Of a stretch of DNA of 64,000 nucleotides, positions 32,896 to 44,400 are shown piece by piece. Within the stretch, counting starts at the first letter, position 1. Every line of letters begins with the position of its first letter. The position numbers and the translations under genes were made by a program. This DNA is from Asterias rubens (Eukaryota > Echinodermata > Asteroidea > Forcipulatida > Asteriidae): positions 8,388,098 to 8,452,097 of the forward strand of contig NC_047071.1 in assembly GCF_902459465.1 (NCBI RefSeq), given 5' to 3'. The notes under the pieces are model-generated. The model did no database searches and had not been told where the DNA came from. It worked only from the letters and a program-made list of their open reading frames with translations.

Positions 32896-33654
32896 TTCAC
32901 TATACCGCCATGCAATAGTCATGTGCATTCCAATTACTACATGTCTGGTTGAGGGGCAATGAAGCTAGCTATCTTGTTTTCCAACTGTATGATTGGGCAT
33001 TAGGAATAAATCAAAACGCCAGCTGCAGTAATTTACGGCACGAAAACTGGACAGTCACAATAATGTAAAAAAGGTACTTTATTCTTTTACTTTGACATGA
33101 ACCACTAAATACGTATACGGACTATAACTAAACAATACATAAAAACGATTATAAAAAGTAGTAAACTTGGTTAATAAATCTTTCGTTACAAAAAATAATG
33201 TTTATACATTTCGTGTGTCTGTGAGAATACAAAAACTACTAATATAATGCAATGCAGGGAGGTAAAGATTGAATTCATGAAAGGATCCCACAATTACGTT
33301 CTTAAGGACAGGACTTAGAGGAGTCTTTTACAAAATGGAACAATAGGCCAAGACTCCACACAATTTTCCTTTGTTCACCTTTGATTCGACCTCACAGAGG
33401 ATTTTTTTTCTTCAGAAATAATTGGAGAAATTATTGGCATGACCCCCAAAGCATAATCCGCAAAGGTTGTCTTAGACTATTCGTTAATACGGAAATGAAA
33501 GTTCTCATGACATTTCTACGCAATTCTAAAGACATTGGTCTGCTCCACAAGGAACTGTGTGAACAAAGTCTAGGCCTATGGGAGGTTGTTAGTTACAGGG
33601 ACAAATGAATTTACAAAAGATGTCTCCACATGCACGACAGGGATGAACACAATG

Positions 33655-33960
33655 AGTGACTTTTGGGACGCTTTGTGGCAGCAGACTTACCAGGCTGGTA
33701 TAATCATTTGTTCTCGGGAATGTGCGCATGCTCAGAACTACTTAAATAATGGGTACTTTCGTTTAGCTTTCCCAGGTCGACCCCGGATTTTTTTTCCAGG
33801 ACTGACGTGTGCAGATAATAACCCACGTTCGTCCTGGAAAAAAACCCCACCACACACCGGGGTCACCTAGGGAAGCTAAACGAAACGCACCCATTGGCAA
33901 TTTACCTAGTAAGTAGGCTGCTGCCGCCTAGTGTTCCAAAGAGATTTTCTCATAGTATTA
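33655..33960. mobile_element. Inverted-repeat element interrupted by another
   Basis: The outer arms match the 149 bp family (GGCAGCAGACTTACC at the left; CTGCTGCCGCCTAGTGTTCC at the right). At 33751-33892 a second foldback with CGTTTAGCTT...AAGCTAAACG ends is inserted near its centre. Confidence 0.65.
33751..33892. mobile_element. Foldback, GGGTGCGTTCGTTTAGCTTCCC family, nested copy
   Basis: Inner arms TCCAGGACTGACGTG / CACGTTCGTCCTGGA and outer arms CGTTTAGCTTTCCCAGG / CCTAGGGAAGCTAAACG. Related copies lie at 38110-38239 and 39601-39833. Confidence 0.7.
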
Positions 33961-34764
33961 CCGCAAACCTCCCTTCCACAATGCAAAGTTTCAAATCCTA
34001 CATAATATAATTTTTTAAATACTAGTTCTAAGAAAGAAAAATAATTATGAAGCGAGACAAGAATATGACACGGGTACCGCAGTGAAGCTTTCATTAGGCA
34101 AAATTCACCTTCAACCTCGACCCAACTTGTAATTTGATCTTCCATGTAACGATATTGTACTTCGGACGTTTGAACAATGGGCCTATTTTTGTCGGTAAAA
34201 CAATTACTTCGTTAATATTGGTTTCCTTTTCTTTTCGGCAAATATGACGTCAATTTTAGTTACGTTATTCTGTTAATTTTCATTTATTGTATAAAACAAT
34301 ATTGTATTTTTTTTTGCGCTGTTCGTTTGAAAATGAAAAAAAGAATCAAAGGCTCTAAAGCATTCACATTGGCAAATATTCAATCCAATCTTTAGTTGCA
34401 ACTACTTAGCTTTGCTAGACTGATTGACGAGTTCGCATGAAAATGCCTACAGTAACATTATAAGCCCCAAACTCAACGAAATACAATGACTGTTTGTTGT
34501 TTAAACTTAAAAGGCAAAATCACTTTTTAATACGAATTCATGAAGGTCAAAACAAATTGACAAGTTTTTATTTTAAATTCGTATTTTACGAAAACAGCTG
34601 TAAATGATATAAAAATATACATTGAACAATTACTCTAATGTTGTGTTTTATATGGCAATGGACAGGCAAGTTGGCATTTTTGTTTGATCTGAGGTGCTTA
34701 GAAAAAATCTTCACAAAAGCAGCGGATCAACGAAACAATTACCGTGTGAAAAGAAAAAAAAACA
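33960..34764. other. No recognisable gene
   Basis: AT-rich sequence with no supported coding, RNA or repeat feature. Confidence 0.35.
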
Positions 34765-35156
34765 TTACAGACACTGGACACTATTGGTAATAATTGTCAA
34801 AGACAAGTCTTCTCACTTGGTGTATCTCAACGTATGCATAAAATGACAAACCTGTGAAAATTTGAGCTCAATTGGTAGTCGAAGTTGCGAGATAACAATA
34901 GAAGAAAAAACACCCTTGTCAGAAAAAGTTGTGTGCTTTCAGATGCTAGATTTCGAGACCTCAAGTTCTAAATCTGAGGTCTCGAAATGAAATTCATGGA
35001 AAGTGCTTTTTCTCGACAACTATATATGTGACTTCAGAGGGAGCCGTTTCTGACAATGTTTTATAATATCAACCTCTTCCCATTACTCGTTACCAAGTGA
35101 GGTTTTATGATAATAATTATTTTGATTAATTACCAATAGTGTCCACTGCCTTTTAG
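34765..35156 (-). mobile_element. Family 1 foldback, full-length copy
   Basis: GACACTGGACACTATTGGTA at the left, central GAGACCTCAAGTTC inverted repeat, and AGTGTCCACTGCCTTTTA at the right. The terminal TTAA is mutated at both ends. Confidence 0.7.
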
Positions 35157-35685
35157 GTCTTCCAAGTTGTAACAGAGATGTGATCGCTTTTTAGAAACAC
35201 AGTGTATGGATTTTTGGAACATTTTGCCTGAGTGGGTTCACATCCAAAATTGCGGAATGACATTTTCAAACTTTGACCGAAACTATCGACCCGTGCTGTT
35301 AATTATTCCATCAGTCAACACTCGTAATAAAAAGCACGGTTTTAAAGGGGTTCTGCTCATAAAGAATAAATTCTGAAATCACACATGTTTATTTGTATAA
35401 TGTTTGATTAGTTATCGGCCTAAATGATATTAAAATAAATATTTAATATCCTACAGTTACCCTGTGTTTGTTTGTTTTGCTGTCCTTATAAACTGTCCCC
35501 GTTATAAAGAGGTAATCTACATGTTCAAACGACAGTGGACTCATCGACTGTTTTATATATTTTGTTGGAAATTAGAATAAAGAATGAGCTCATCTTGAAG
35601 TTGTAGAACTCTCTCAATGTAAAAAAGTGAACAATTTACATTCTTGTCCGAGTGGTGTCAGATTCGCTCTGGTGAAAACGAAAGT

Positions 35686-35834
35686 CAATGGGAGACTTTC
35701 TGGGACGATAGAGGGCAGCAGACTTACCGGGTAAATCCATTGTTCTCAGAATTATGCGCATGTTCAGAACTACGTAAACAATGGAAATTTACCCGGTATG
35801 TCTGCTGCCACCTAGCGTTGGAAAGTCTCCTATT
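35686..35834 (+). mobile_element. 149 bp inverted-repeat element, copy 2
   Basis: Identical to 26431-26579 over its full length. The flanks are unrelated, so the identity is confined to the element. Confidence 0.8.
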
Positions 35835-35944
35835 TGTGTCACTCTCTTTGAGTGAGTGTGTATGAACTTCACACTCGATGAAGAGTGACTCTAAATCGAG
35901 TTGAAAGAATCAGTCTTTCACTCTGTAAAGAGTTGTCCACCATA

Positions 35945-36090
35945 TGGTGGTATACAGGGGTGTCGGAATATAGGTTGAGTGGTCGGAATATAGGGGTGTC
36001 GGAACATAGGGGTGTCGGAACATAGGGGTGTCGGAACATAGGGGTGTCGACATAGGGGTGTCGGAACATAGAGATGTCGGAGTATAGAGC
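35945..36090. repeat. 16-17 bp minisatellite
   Basis: About eight units of AGGGGTGTCGGAACAT with small variants. The repeating open frames on the - strand come from this tandem. Confidence 0.85.
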
Positions 36091-36484
36091 AGTCGCCTCT
36101 TTGGAAGAGTGGTTTGGAGGCACATGGACAAATTGTGATTGATTGTTCACTCTTTAATTTTGAGAGAGTATGACGACCTGGTAAATAAACATTGAAACTA
36201 AACTGTTTTTGTTTTTAAATTACTGAAGACCCTACTTGTGTTTTTACAATGCAATTGGAAGATAGCTGCATCAAGCATCCCTGAATATCTTGCGTCCGTT
36301 GGCATAATTTTCTTTTACTACAAGCGGGCCTTATTCAAGAATGGATCTTGTTCCGTCTTTGACCCCTGAGGTAAACAGTGAGGACAACAAAAAGAAGAAG
36401 GAAATCAAATTATTAACCAACATATTCAAATAAACCAACACCAAATTAATAATGAAATGTCACCGAAAATATTGCAAGAGTTGG

Positions 36485-37048
36485 TTAAAGAGTCTATGTC
36501 AGATTTTTGGCCCCAAACATTAAAAAATATTTTTTCTTTTCGAGTGAATGGTATTTCAAAGAGTATCACCCGCTCTAACGAAAAAAAGACGCTTCTTGAA
36601 GCGTGTGTGTCACGAGAAAGAATGCTGATACGCTAAAGTGAACAGAGTGCTAACAAAGGAATTTGACTCGACTCAAAACATGCAAAACGAAACTGAATGG
36701 CCGAATTCTGAATTTAAAACGCAGTAACAACTGAAGAGGCAAACAGCTTTAATTCGAACGCATGAAAATGAAATTGCCGAATTTGACCGAGAAAACCTAT
36801 ATTAATGGTCAGGAACCATGAATTTTTTTTAAAACGCTTCTTATATAACACATAAGAATTGGTCACGTGATATATTGTCGGCAAAAATTGAGCACTTTAT
36901 TTCACTGCTACTAATAATTGGCGGACTTTTTCAAGCAATGGCTCAAATGAAAGCTTGTAACTTTCTCGACCCCCATGAAAATACCTATTGAATTTTAAAT
37001 CAAAAATTTTGGGTCAAATCGGCCAAAAATCTGCCATAGCATATTTAA
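36485..37048 (+). mobile_element. Family 3 foldback with internal insertion
   Basis: Matches 1236-1589 at both ends (TTAAAGAGTCTATGTCAGAT and GCCATAGCATATTTAA). Positions about 36588-36803 are extra; part of that insert (ACGCAGTAACAACTGAAGAG to GAGAAAACCTATATT) recurs at 52262-52370. Confidence 0.65.
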
Positions 37049-37106
37049 CTAAATAAGGGAATATAAGCAAGTTGGTAAGTTGACAAATAGGGAGACCGCC
37101 AACATT

Positions 37107-37176
37107 TGGCTAAATAGCTCAGTTGGTAAAGAGCCGGCACATTAATCCGGAGGCCGTGTGTTCGAGTCTTACAATA
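37107..37176 (+). repeat. tRNA-like SINE head, diverged
   Basis: TGGCTAAATAGCTCAGTTGG (A box), CCGGCACATTAATCCGG and TGTGTTCGAGTCTTAC (B box). The anticodon arm is not tRNA-like. Confidence 0.6.
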
Positions 37177-37179
37177 TTG

Positions 37180-38109
37180 TTCTTTGCTTAACCCCGAATT
37201 AATCAAAATATGTTCCGAAGGACTACTAAACCATAACTGCGCGTCACACACTAGTGTTGCGACACACTGGTCAACAATAGATGAAGTGACAGATTAAAGA
37301 CCTGAACATAACTTCCTGTCATAAATTTTGAAGCATTGTCAGACGAGATTCAAAGGTGCAGTTATGTAAACACAGTTGTGACGTCGCACATATTTGTTCA
37401 GGGTGTATACCTGACCGTGACGTCAAACTGAATTGCGGGTGTTACATCATTCTTTATGTCCGTTACTTTTTTATTACAGCAGCTTTATGATTTAGCTCTT
37501 TATGAGTACAGCGGTCACTTGTATGTTTGTGATACCAGACAGCCACAAATTCTCACAAGTTCGCAAAATTGTCTGTACACTAATAACACTAGCTGGTGTA
37601 AGTTGCATCACAAGACGGTTCTGTGCAAGCCTACTCACGTTATATTCAACATGGTATTTAATAAACTGCCACTTCAATTGTATTATTGGTGCAGGAAGAT
37701 CTTATTGAGTTTGTAAAACCATAACATCATAGGGCATAACTTTACACACGTTGCGACACTTTTGTTTGGGTTGAGATCTGGATTTCTTTTCCCCAACAGC
37801 GCCCGCTAGTGTTTTTTTTTCCCATATTAATGTTGCGGTGCGGAGCGTGAATAAGCCAATTGCGAGTGAGATTTGAATAATGTCTGGTGCAATGACTTGC
37901 TTGGTCCCAAATTACCGCTTACAGTTGAATTCCGCAGACTCCAGAGACAGTTGTTATGTCAATTGGTTCGGCGAGCTTTTGCGTAGTTAGGAGACGGCGA
38001 ATGCCCATATCATTCTGAATGAATGTGTATGGCACACTAATACCAGGGTTATTGCTCATCTGGAGGTTGCTAAACAAAAGCTTGTCCGGCCCGAATCATG
38101 TGTAATAAC
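37180..38109. other. No recognisable gene
   Basis: Short open frames on both strands at 37456-37716 overlap each other and match nothing. A short palindrome pair (GCGGTAAT / AATTACCGC) flanks the foldback at 38110. Confidence 0.35.
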
Positions 38110-38239
38110 GGGTGCGTTCGTTTAGCTTCCCTATTTTTTCCCAGGACGAACGTGGGTAATTATCTGCACGTCACGTTCGTCCTGGAAAAACAAAACGCCA
38201 CACGCCGGGTCGACCCAGGGAAGCTAAACTAACGCACCC
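38110..38239. mobile_element. Foldback, GGGTGCGTTCGTTTAGCTTCCC family
   Basis: GGGTGCGTTCGTTTAGCTTC at the left and GAAGCTAAACTAACGCACCC at the right. Inner arms CCAGGACGAACGTG / CACGTTCGTCCTGG. 130 bp. Confidence 0.75.
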
Positions 38240-38470
38240 AATATAGTCTCTAAAGTCTGCGGAATTCAAACTTAAGCGGTAAAATGTGACAAAACAAGTC
38301 ATTGTACCAGACATTATTCAAATCTAACTCGCAAATGGCTTCTTGCGATAGTTGAGTAATTGAGTTGAGTGAACATCGCTTTGCACCAAGACTACTTCAA
38401 GTGTAGTAGATCTAACAAAGCACAGAGTCAAATCCCCCACCACCCGGAAAATGTTCAAAGCTCAGAAGGT

Positions 38471-38476
38471 TTTATT
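38471..38476 (-). terminator. Polyadenylation signal overlapping the aquaporin stop
   Basis: On the - strand the stop TAA (38478-38476) runs into AATAAA (38476-38471), sharing one A. If used, the 3' UTR would be only about 20-30 nt. A downstream signal may be used instead. Confidence 0.3.
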
Positions 38477-41400
38477 TACTGACCTACCAACTTGATATCA
38501 TCATTCTGATTTTGGTCTGTCTCACTTTTCTTGATGTATTTGATATCATCTAAATCGATGTCTTCGTCGCCTGTAGGGTGATGCATCTCAACCATGAGGC
38601 AGTAGAAGTTGGCACCAACGATGCCTCCAATGGGTGGAATAAACAGAGGTATCCACCACCAGTGAACTCCTCTTGGCCTAAAAAAAACTCAGATGAAACA
38701 CGTTAACCCTAGTGAATGACAACGAACTCTTGGGCAATTCCTGTTATATCAATACGATGGTCAATTTATCCAAGAGCGATACTGTTCTCAACGATATAAA
38801 CTTAGGCACTGAAAACATTGGTATAATTACGTAAAAATAATTGTTAGCAATTCATGACACTTACTTGGTAACAAGCAATGGAGAGCTGTTGATAATACAA
38901 AACATTGTGAGAAACGGCTCCCTCTGAAGTAACGTAGTTTTTTGAGAAAGAATTTTCTACGAATTTGACTTCGAGACCTCAGAATTAGATTTTGAAGGGC
39001 TCGAAATCAAGCATCTGAAAATACACAATTATCTCGCAACTTCGACGACAAATTGAGTTCAACTTTTCACAGGTTTGTTTTTCATTCATATGTTGAGATA
39101 CACCAAGTGAGAAGGCTGGTCTTTCATTAATCTGGTTGTGTGTAGAAAAGTGAACTTCGATGGAGTGAAGATAAGGAAGGAGGTTTCAGTGTTAGATGTC
39201 GGAAAAACTCAAGAAAATTATTCTGGGGGAAACCCATTGCGGTCAGATACTAAGGCCTGAAAACCCAATCCATATTGAGCTAGGTTCTAACTGAACGTGG
39301 GCAATGTATTTGCTGAAAATCATATTTGCTCAATTGATTTGGACATACAGAGCACATCCTAATTTTGCACAAAATACCCCCAAATAAATGGTTTGGACCA
39401 CAACTCAACATTTCTTTTCGCTGATTTCCGCGGAAGGTCATATATGACGTCATCATTATTCGGATAGATTCGTGTAACGTCAGAGTTGGGACTGATGTTT
39501 TAAAACCCGTAATCGCGCAGTAGTTTCGAGAGAGCCGTTTCGCTATCACCGTGAAACAGAAAATTGTACGACTTGTCCACAAGTCTAGCACTGCCTTATT
39601 GGGTGCGTTCGTTTAGCTTCACTGGGTCGACCCTGCGGTGCTCACTCGGGTGAGAACCTGACAAGAGCTAAATCGAACGATCACACTCGCCCTCTCGTGG
39701 TGACGGCATGCACCTCAGGTCACCCCAAAGTGACCCACTCCACAAGCAGGGCACTGGGGGCTGACCCGGGTCAGCCCCGTCACCTCTATTCGAACGTACC
39801 GGGGCAGACCAGGGAAGCTAAACGAACGCACCCTCTATTTATCATTGCTTGGCACAAACAAATAACGTGCCGCTATACTTACATCCACACTTCATTCCCA
39901 TAACCAGCAATCCACGTCAAGAGCCTACCGGCAAAGTCCCGAGCTGGGTTCATGGGCGAGCCGGCATTATGACCCCAAGCCAGGATGATCATTGCCACGG
40001 CCAGACCCACGAAAAAAGGCTCCATTCCTTTCGTCGGTTTGCCGTTTTTCTCATCGAAGAAGACGAGGGTGCAATAAAGCAGCAACCCAGTGTTGACAAT
40101 CTGCAAGATGTAACGGTGAAAGACCAGTGTCAGCAAAATGAACTTTTATAATCGACGATTTTGCCCAGCTAGGTATTTTGTCTTCTTTTTGGGGGGTCAA
40201 ATAATGGCCCCCGGTTTTTTTTTTTTTTTTTTTTTTAATAACCCCAAGGAACAAAACCAAAAGCATGTTCCCAGAGCGTGGAGAAAATATCACCACCGAA
40301 ACACGTTTCGGCACAATAATATTACCAACGTGAAGAGACGAAGCTACACTGGCGCTACATTAGCATGGTTATTGTGGTGCATTTTACATCGATGTCAATA
40401 AATTAAATGGTGCGACATTTTGTCAATTGCCTGTGTCATATTCCCATACTGAGCTCGGACAAAGTCTCCGGGAACAGACTTCCCTATGACACCGGCAACT
40501 TTCATGGGCTGGAGGCGGATGGTTCAACAGAGGGCGTTATCAGAAAATGTCTATGTACACAGTATTGGGGGAGGGTTACGCAGAATCTCCTGCCACACCG
40601 GTAGGTAAAGATGTTTATGTTTTTACCCCCCCCCCCCCCCATTTTACTTGTAGTTTTCTCGACCAGTCGCCTCAAAGAAAATTGTATTATAGGCTACGTG
40701 AATCAGTATCAACATACATAAGAAAATACCATGGTCAAATGATTTACTATGATTCATTTCGATTCTAAGTTGAGAAATGTTGACAGCTGGCAAACTACTT
40801 CAAACTTTCTAAATAGATCTTTTATTTAATTACTCTGGCTACTTATACTGTCTACCATAAATTCTTAGTTAATTATCCATCATGACTGGCTAATTGATGG
40901 TTTGCTCACCTGCTCCACGGTACCGACCCCTACACCAAAGTACGGCTGTGGGTAAGTACAGAAGATTCCACCGGTACCAGTAGGCCCAAATACCGTCCTA
41001 TTTCCCCCGTCAAAATGTTCAATGGCCGCTATCAACAAATAACAACATCTAATTTATTAATTACGCGTTATTTCTTTGTCAGAAGTAAGGAGCCCCCCCC
41101 CCTCGATTAGAATATTAACAACGTCATAAAAAAAAAAAAAAAAAAATCATGAATGACTGGTAGATGACAGTGCTCATACAATCTAGTCTGAAATCTTGAA
41201 CAATAAATAATGTAAAAATAATTTCTGTTGAAAGAAGCAATTTTCTACGAATTTGATTTCGAGACCTCAAGTTTAGAATTTGAGGTCCCAAAATCAAGCA
41301 TCTGAAAGCACACAACTTTGTGTGACAAGGGTGTTTTGTTCTTTCATAGTTATCTCGCAACTCCGAAGACCAATCGAGTTCAAATTTTCATAGGTTTGTT

Positions 41401-44400
41401 ATTTTATGCATATATTATGCTGAGATACACCAAGTGAGAAGACTGGTCTTTGACAACTACCAATAGTGTCCACACTGCCTTTAAATTATTCCCCTTGTAT
41501 TTGAAGTCATATTTGAGAAAACTGTATGTGAAAAACTTTTAAAAATTCCAAAACCCCAGCTGATTTAGGTTGTTTGTCAGAGACAACATCTTAATTTACA
41601 CGGCTTGAATGTTGTGAACGGTGGTACCTTTTTAACAAAACATAAACAATGTCTGCGTGTGCTACTTTAAGTCAGCTCTGTACCATACTCAATATTCTGT
41701 GACAGAATGTCTTTTTGGTGTTTTCTACGAAGCTGTCTAAGGGACATGGTGAAGAAATATTCCTTCTTTCTGAAAACCCATTGGTTCTCCTTCCGTACTT
41801 ATTCTTGTTAAAGGCAGTGGACACTATTGGTAATTACTCAAAATAATTATTATCATAAAACCTTTCTTGATTACGAGAAATAGGGAGAGGTTGATAGTAT
41901 AACACATTGTGAGAAACAGCTCCCTCTGAAATGACGTAGTTTTCGAGGAAGAAGTAATTTTCCACGATTTTGATTTCGAGACCTCAAGTTTAGAATTCGA
42001 GGTCTCGAAATCAAGCATCTGAAAGCACACAGTGTGTGTGACCAGGGTGTTTTTTCTTTCATTAATATCTCGCAACTTCGACAACCGATTGAGCTCAAAT
42101 TTTCACAGGTTTGTTATTTTATGCATATGTTGAGATACACCAAGTGAGAAGACTGGTCTTTGACAATTACCAACAGTGTCCACTGTCTTTAATTTGTTTG
42201 GGTGTGAGTTTTGTTTAATTTGTTTGGGTGTGAGTTTGTTTGGGTTGTTGGAATGTTTGGGTTTTGATGTTCTGTTGTTATTTACTACTTACGGTAATAT
42301 AGCCCGAAGACGACGGAGGCACCGCAGAAAGCACCTACTAACTGAGCCATAATCCACAAAGGAACACGTCGCCATGGAAACTTGCCGACCGAAGCTAGAC
42401 CAATAGTTATCGCTGGGTTGACATGACCACCTAAAAGCAACAATAATGGTTTAATGAAAGGCGCCCTCTGTTGGTGTTTCTAATTTATTCCACACCACAA
42501 AACCTTGAAATTGAACACATGCAAACCAACGCAGCGGAGAGAAAGATAAGTGTGCTTATGCGCACCGACAAACGAGGGCGTCTTATCAAAGTGCCAACAG
42601 GCCAACATTAACAAAAATGATTAACATAAATCGTTGACCACTGTTTGCTATCTATATGATGATTGGCACTGGCCTCTTGTCACCCAGCACACGCGGGTTC
42701 GAGTCCAACCCGAGTAGAATTAGTGGGAATTTTGTTCTCGTAGGATTCGGATAAGACTGAGTGTGCACACATAAATCGGTGTATGGTAAAACTAAAACAT
42801 GTTTGGTTTAGTATCATTATTGTCCCCGATGCAAATCAATTATTATGCAATCAATATTTTTTAAAGGCACACGGTGCCTTAATATTGGGCGATTTGGGCT
42901 ATAAAAACCGTTCGCTATGATGTTTGAAAGATGTTCTAAAAGTAGATGAATGATCACACAAAAAGTACATCGAAATTGTGTATTCCCCTTGAATACTTCG
43001 TGAACTTCGTAGAACCACATTTTTTTACTGCACAAAATGGCAGACCACGTTGTTCACGAAGTAAGAATGAACATTTTGATATACAATTTGAGTGAATCTT
43101 AATATTCTCCATGTACTGTTAAACATCTTTCCAAACCTTATTAATTTCTCACAAAGTTTTAAAGCCGAGAAGCTCCAAATCCAAAGGCAACAAATCCCTT
43201 AATAATAAACAACATTATTTATAAACGGTAGTCGCTAGAGCATGATAAATAAACATCCATATCTATCTATAACGGAACTTGTTTATATTATGGAACCATA
43301 AAATGGCACATGGTAAAACTAACATTGACTTTTATTATTGGCTGACAAACATGCAGCACCCTAAAATAATAGTGCATTTGAAAACCTTTTATCTCCTAGT
43401 TTCCTACCTGACACAGCTACTCCTGTGTAGATACCAAATGCGACTCCCATACCGGAGGTGAAGGCCGTAGAGACGGGTGTACCTGACACCCAGCCGCTCA
43501 CTATACCACCGGCTAGGCCGCCGTCAACAAAAAGCTGTCAGGATAGAAGCCAAAAACACTGCTTTAGTTATTATTGTTTATAGTGATATAATATTTATGG
43601 GCCTAATTCAATTTCAATTTTGAAGGATCTTGTTCTGAATCCCACTTATCTGATTGTGGTGATCTATATACATGTGTATAACAACGTCCCCAGCATATCA
43701 AACATAGAAACACACATCGAATCAAGTATTGTTGTGTTCCGATCCTGAAGGCAATTTTTTTTTCTGGGGGTGGGGGTGGGGTGTGCGGGGGCAGAAGGAC
43801 AATGGGCACATAGTGCACGTCTGTCCCTTCTTTTTTCCAAGTAAAAAGCGACTTTTATGAAACTTACTAACAAGTTATGTAAATGGCACAACGACAAATA
43901 CATTTCTAACAGGGCATTTTGGTCGTTTTGCTCACACGCTATTCAACTTGGCATTATTATTTACAGGGGAAAGTTTCGTTTTTGTTGTTATTTTCAACAT
44001 AAAAGCCGACAATCTCGGCAACTCTTGGGGATTAATGAGAAATGTTGAGCCATGATTGATGGTTCTAAGATTTTCATGATGATCGAAAGGTGAAAATTAG
44101 TATGTTAAAAATATTCCATTAATAAACATTTTGACATGGTATGAAACCATGTCAGCTCGTTCTGAAACAAAAATTAAAATGGCCGCCTAATTTCCCATAA
44201 TCCATTTAATATCATCAAGTGACACATCACTAGCACTCGATTTCAGTGGAAATTATTATTGAGAAGAGGAAAATCATAAACAATTGAAACCGTTTGACCC
44301 AACGTCAAGCAAAAGGTTACCCGTGGTAAAAGCTGCCCCGGTAAGCAGTTCTTTTCAGGGACCTTATATAGTTAAATATTGATACAATCAGAACAAAATT

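Noticed and set aside
35869..36150. Minus-strand frames of repeating TPMFRHPYV-type peptide
   Set aside because: Product of the 16-17 bp minisatellite.
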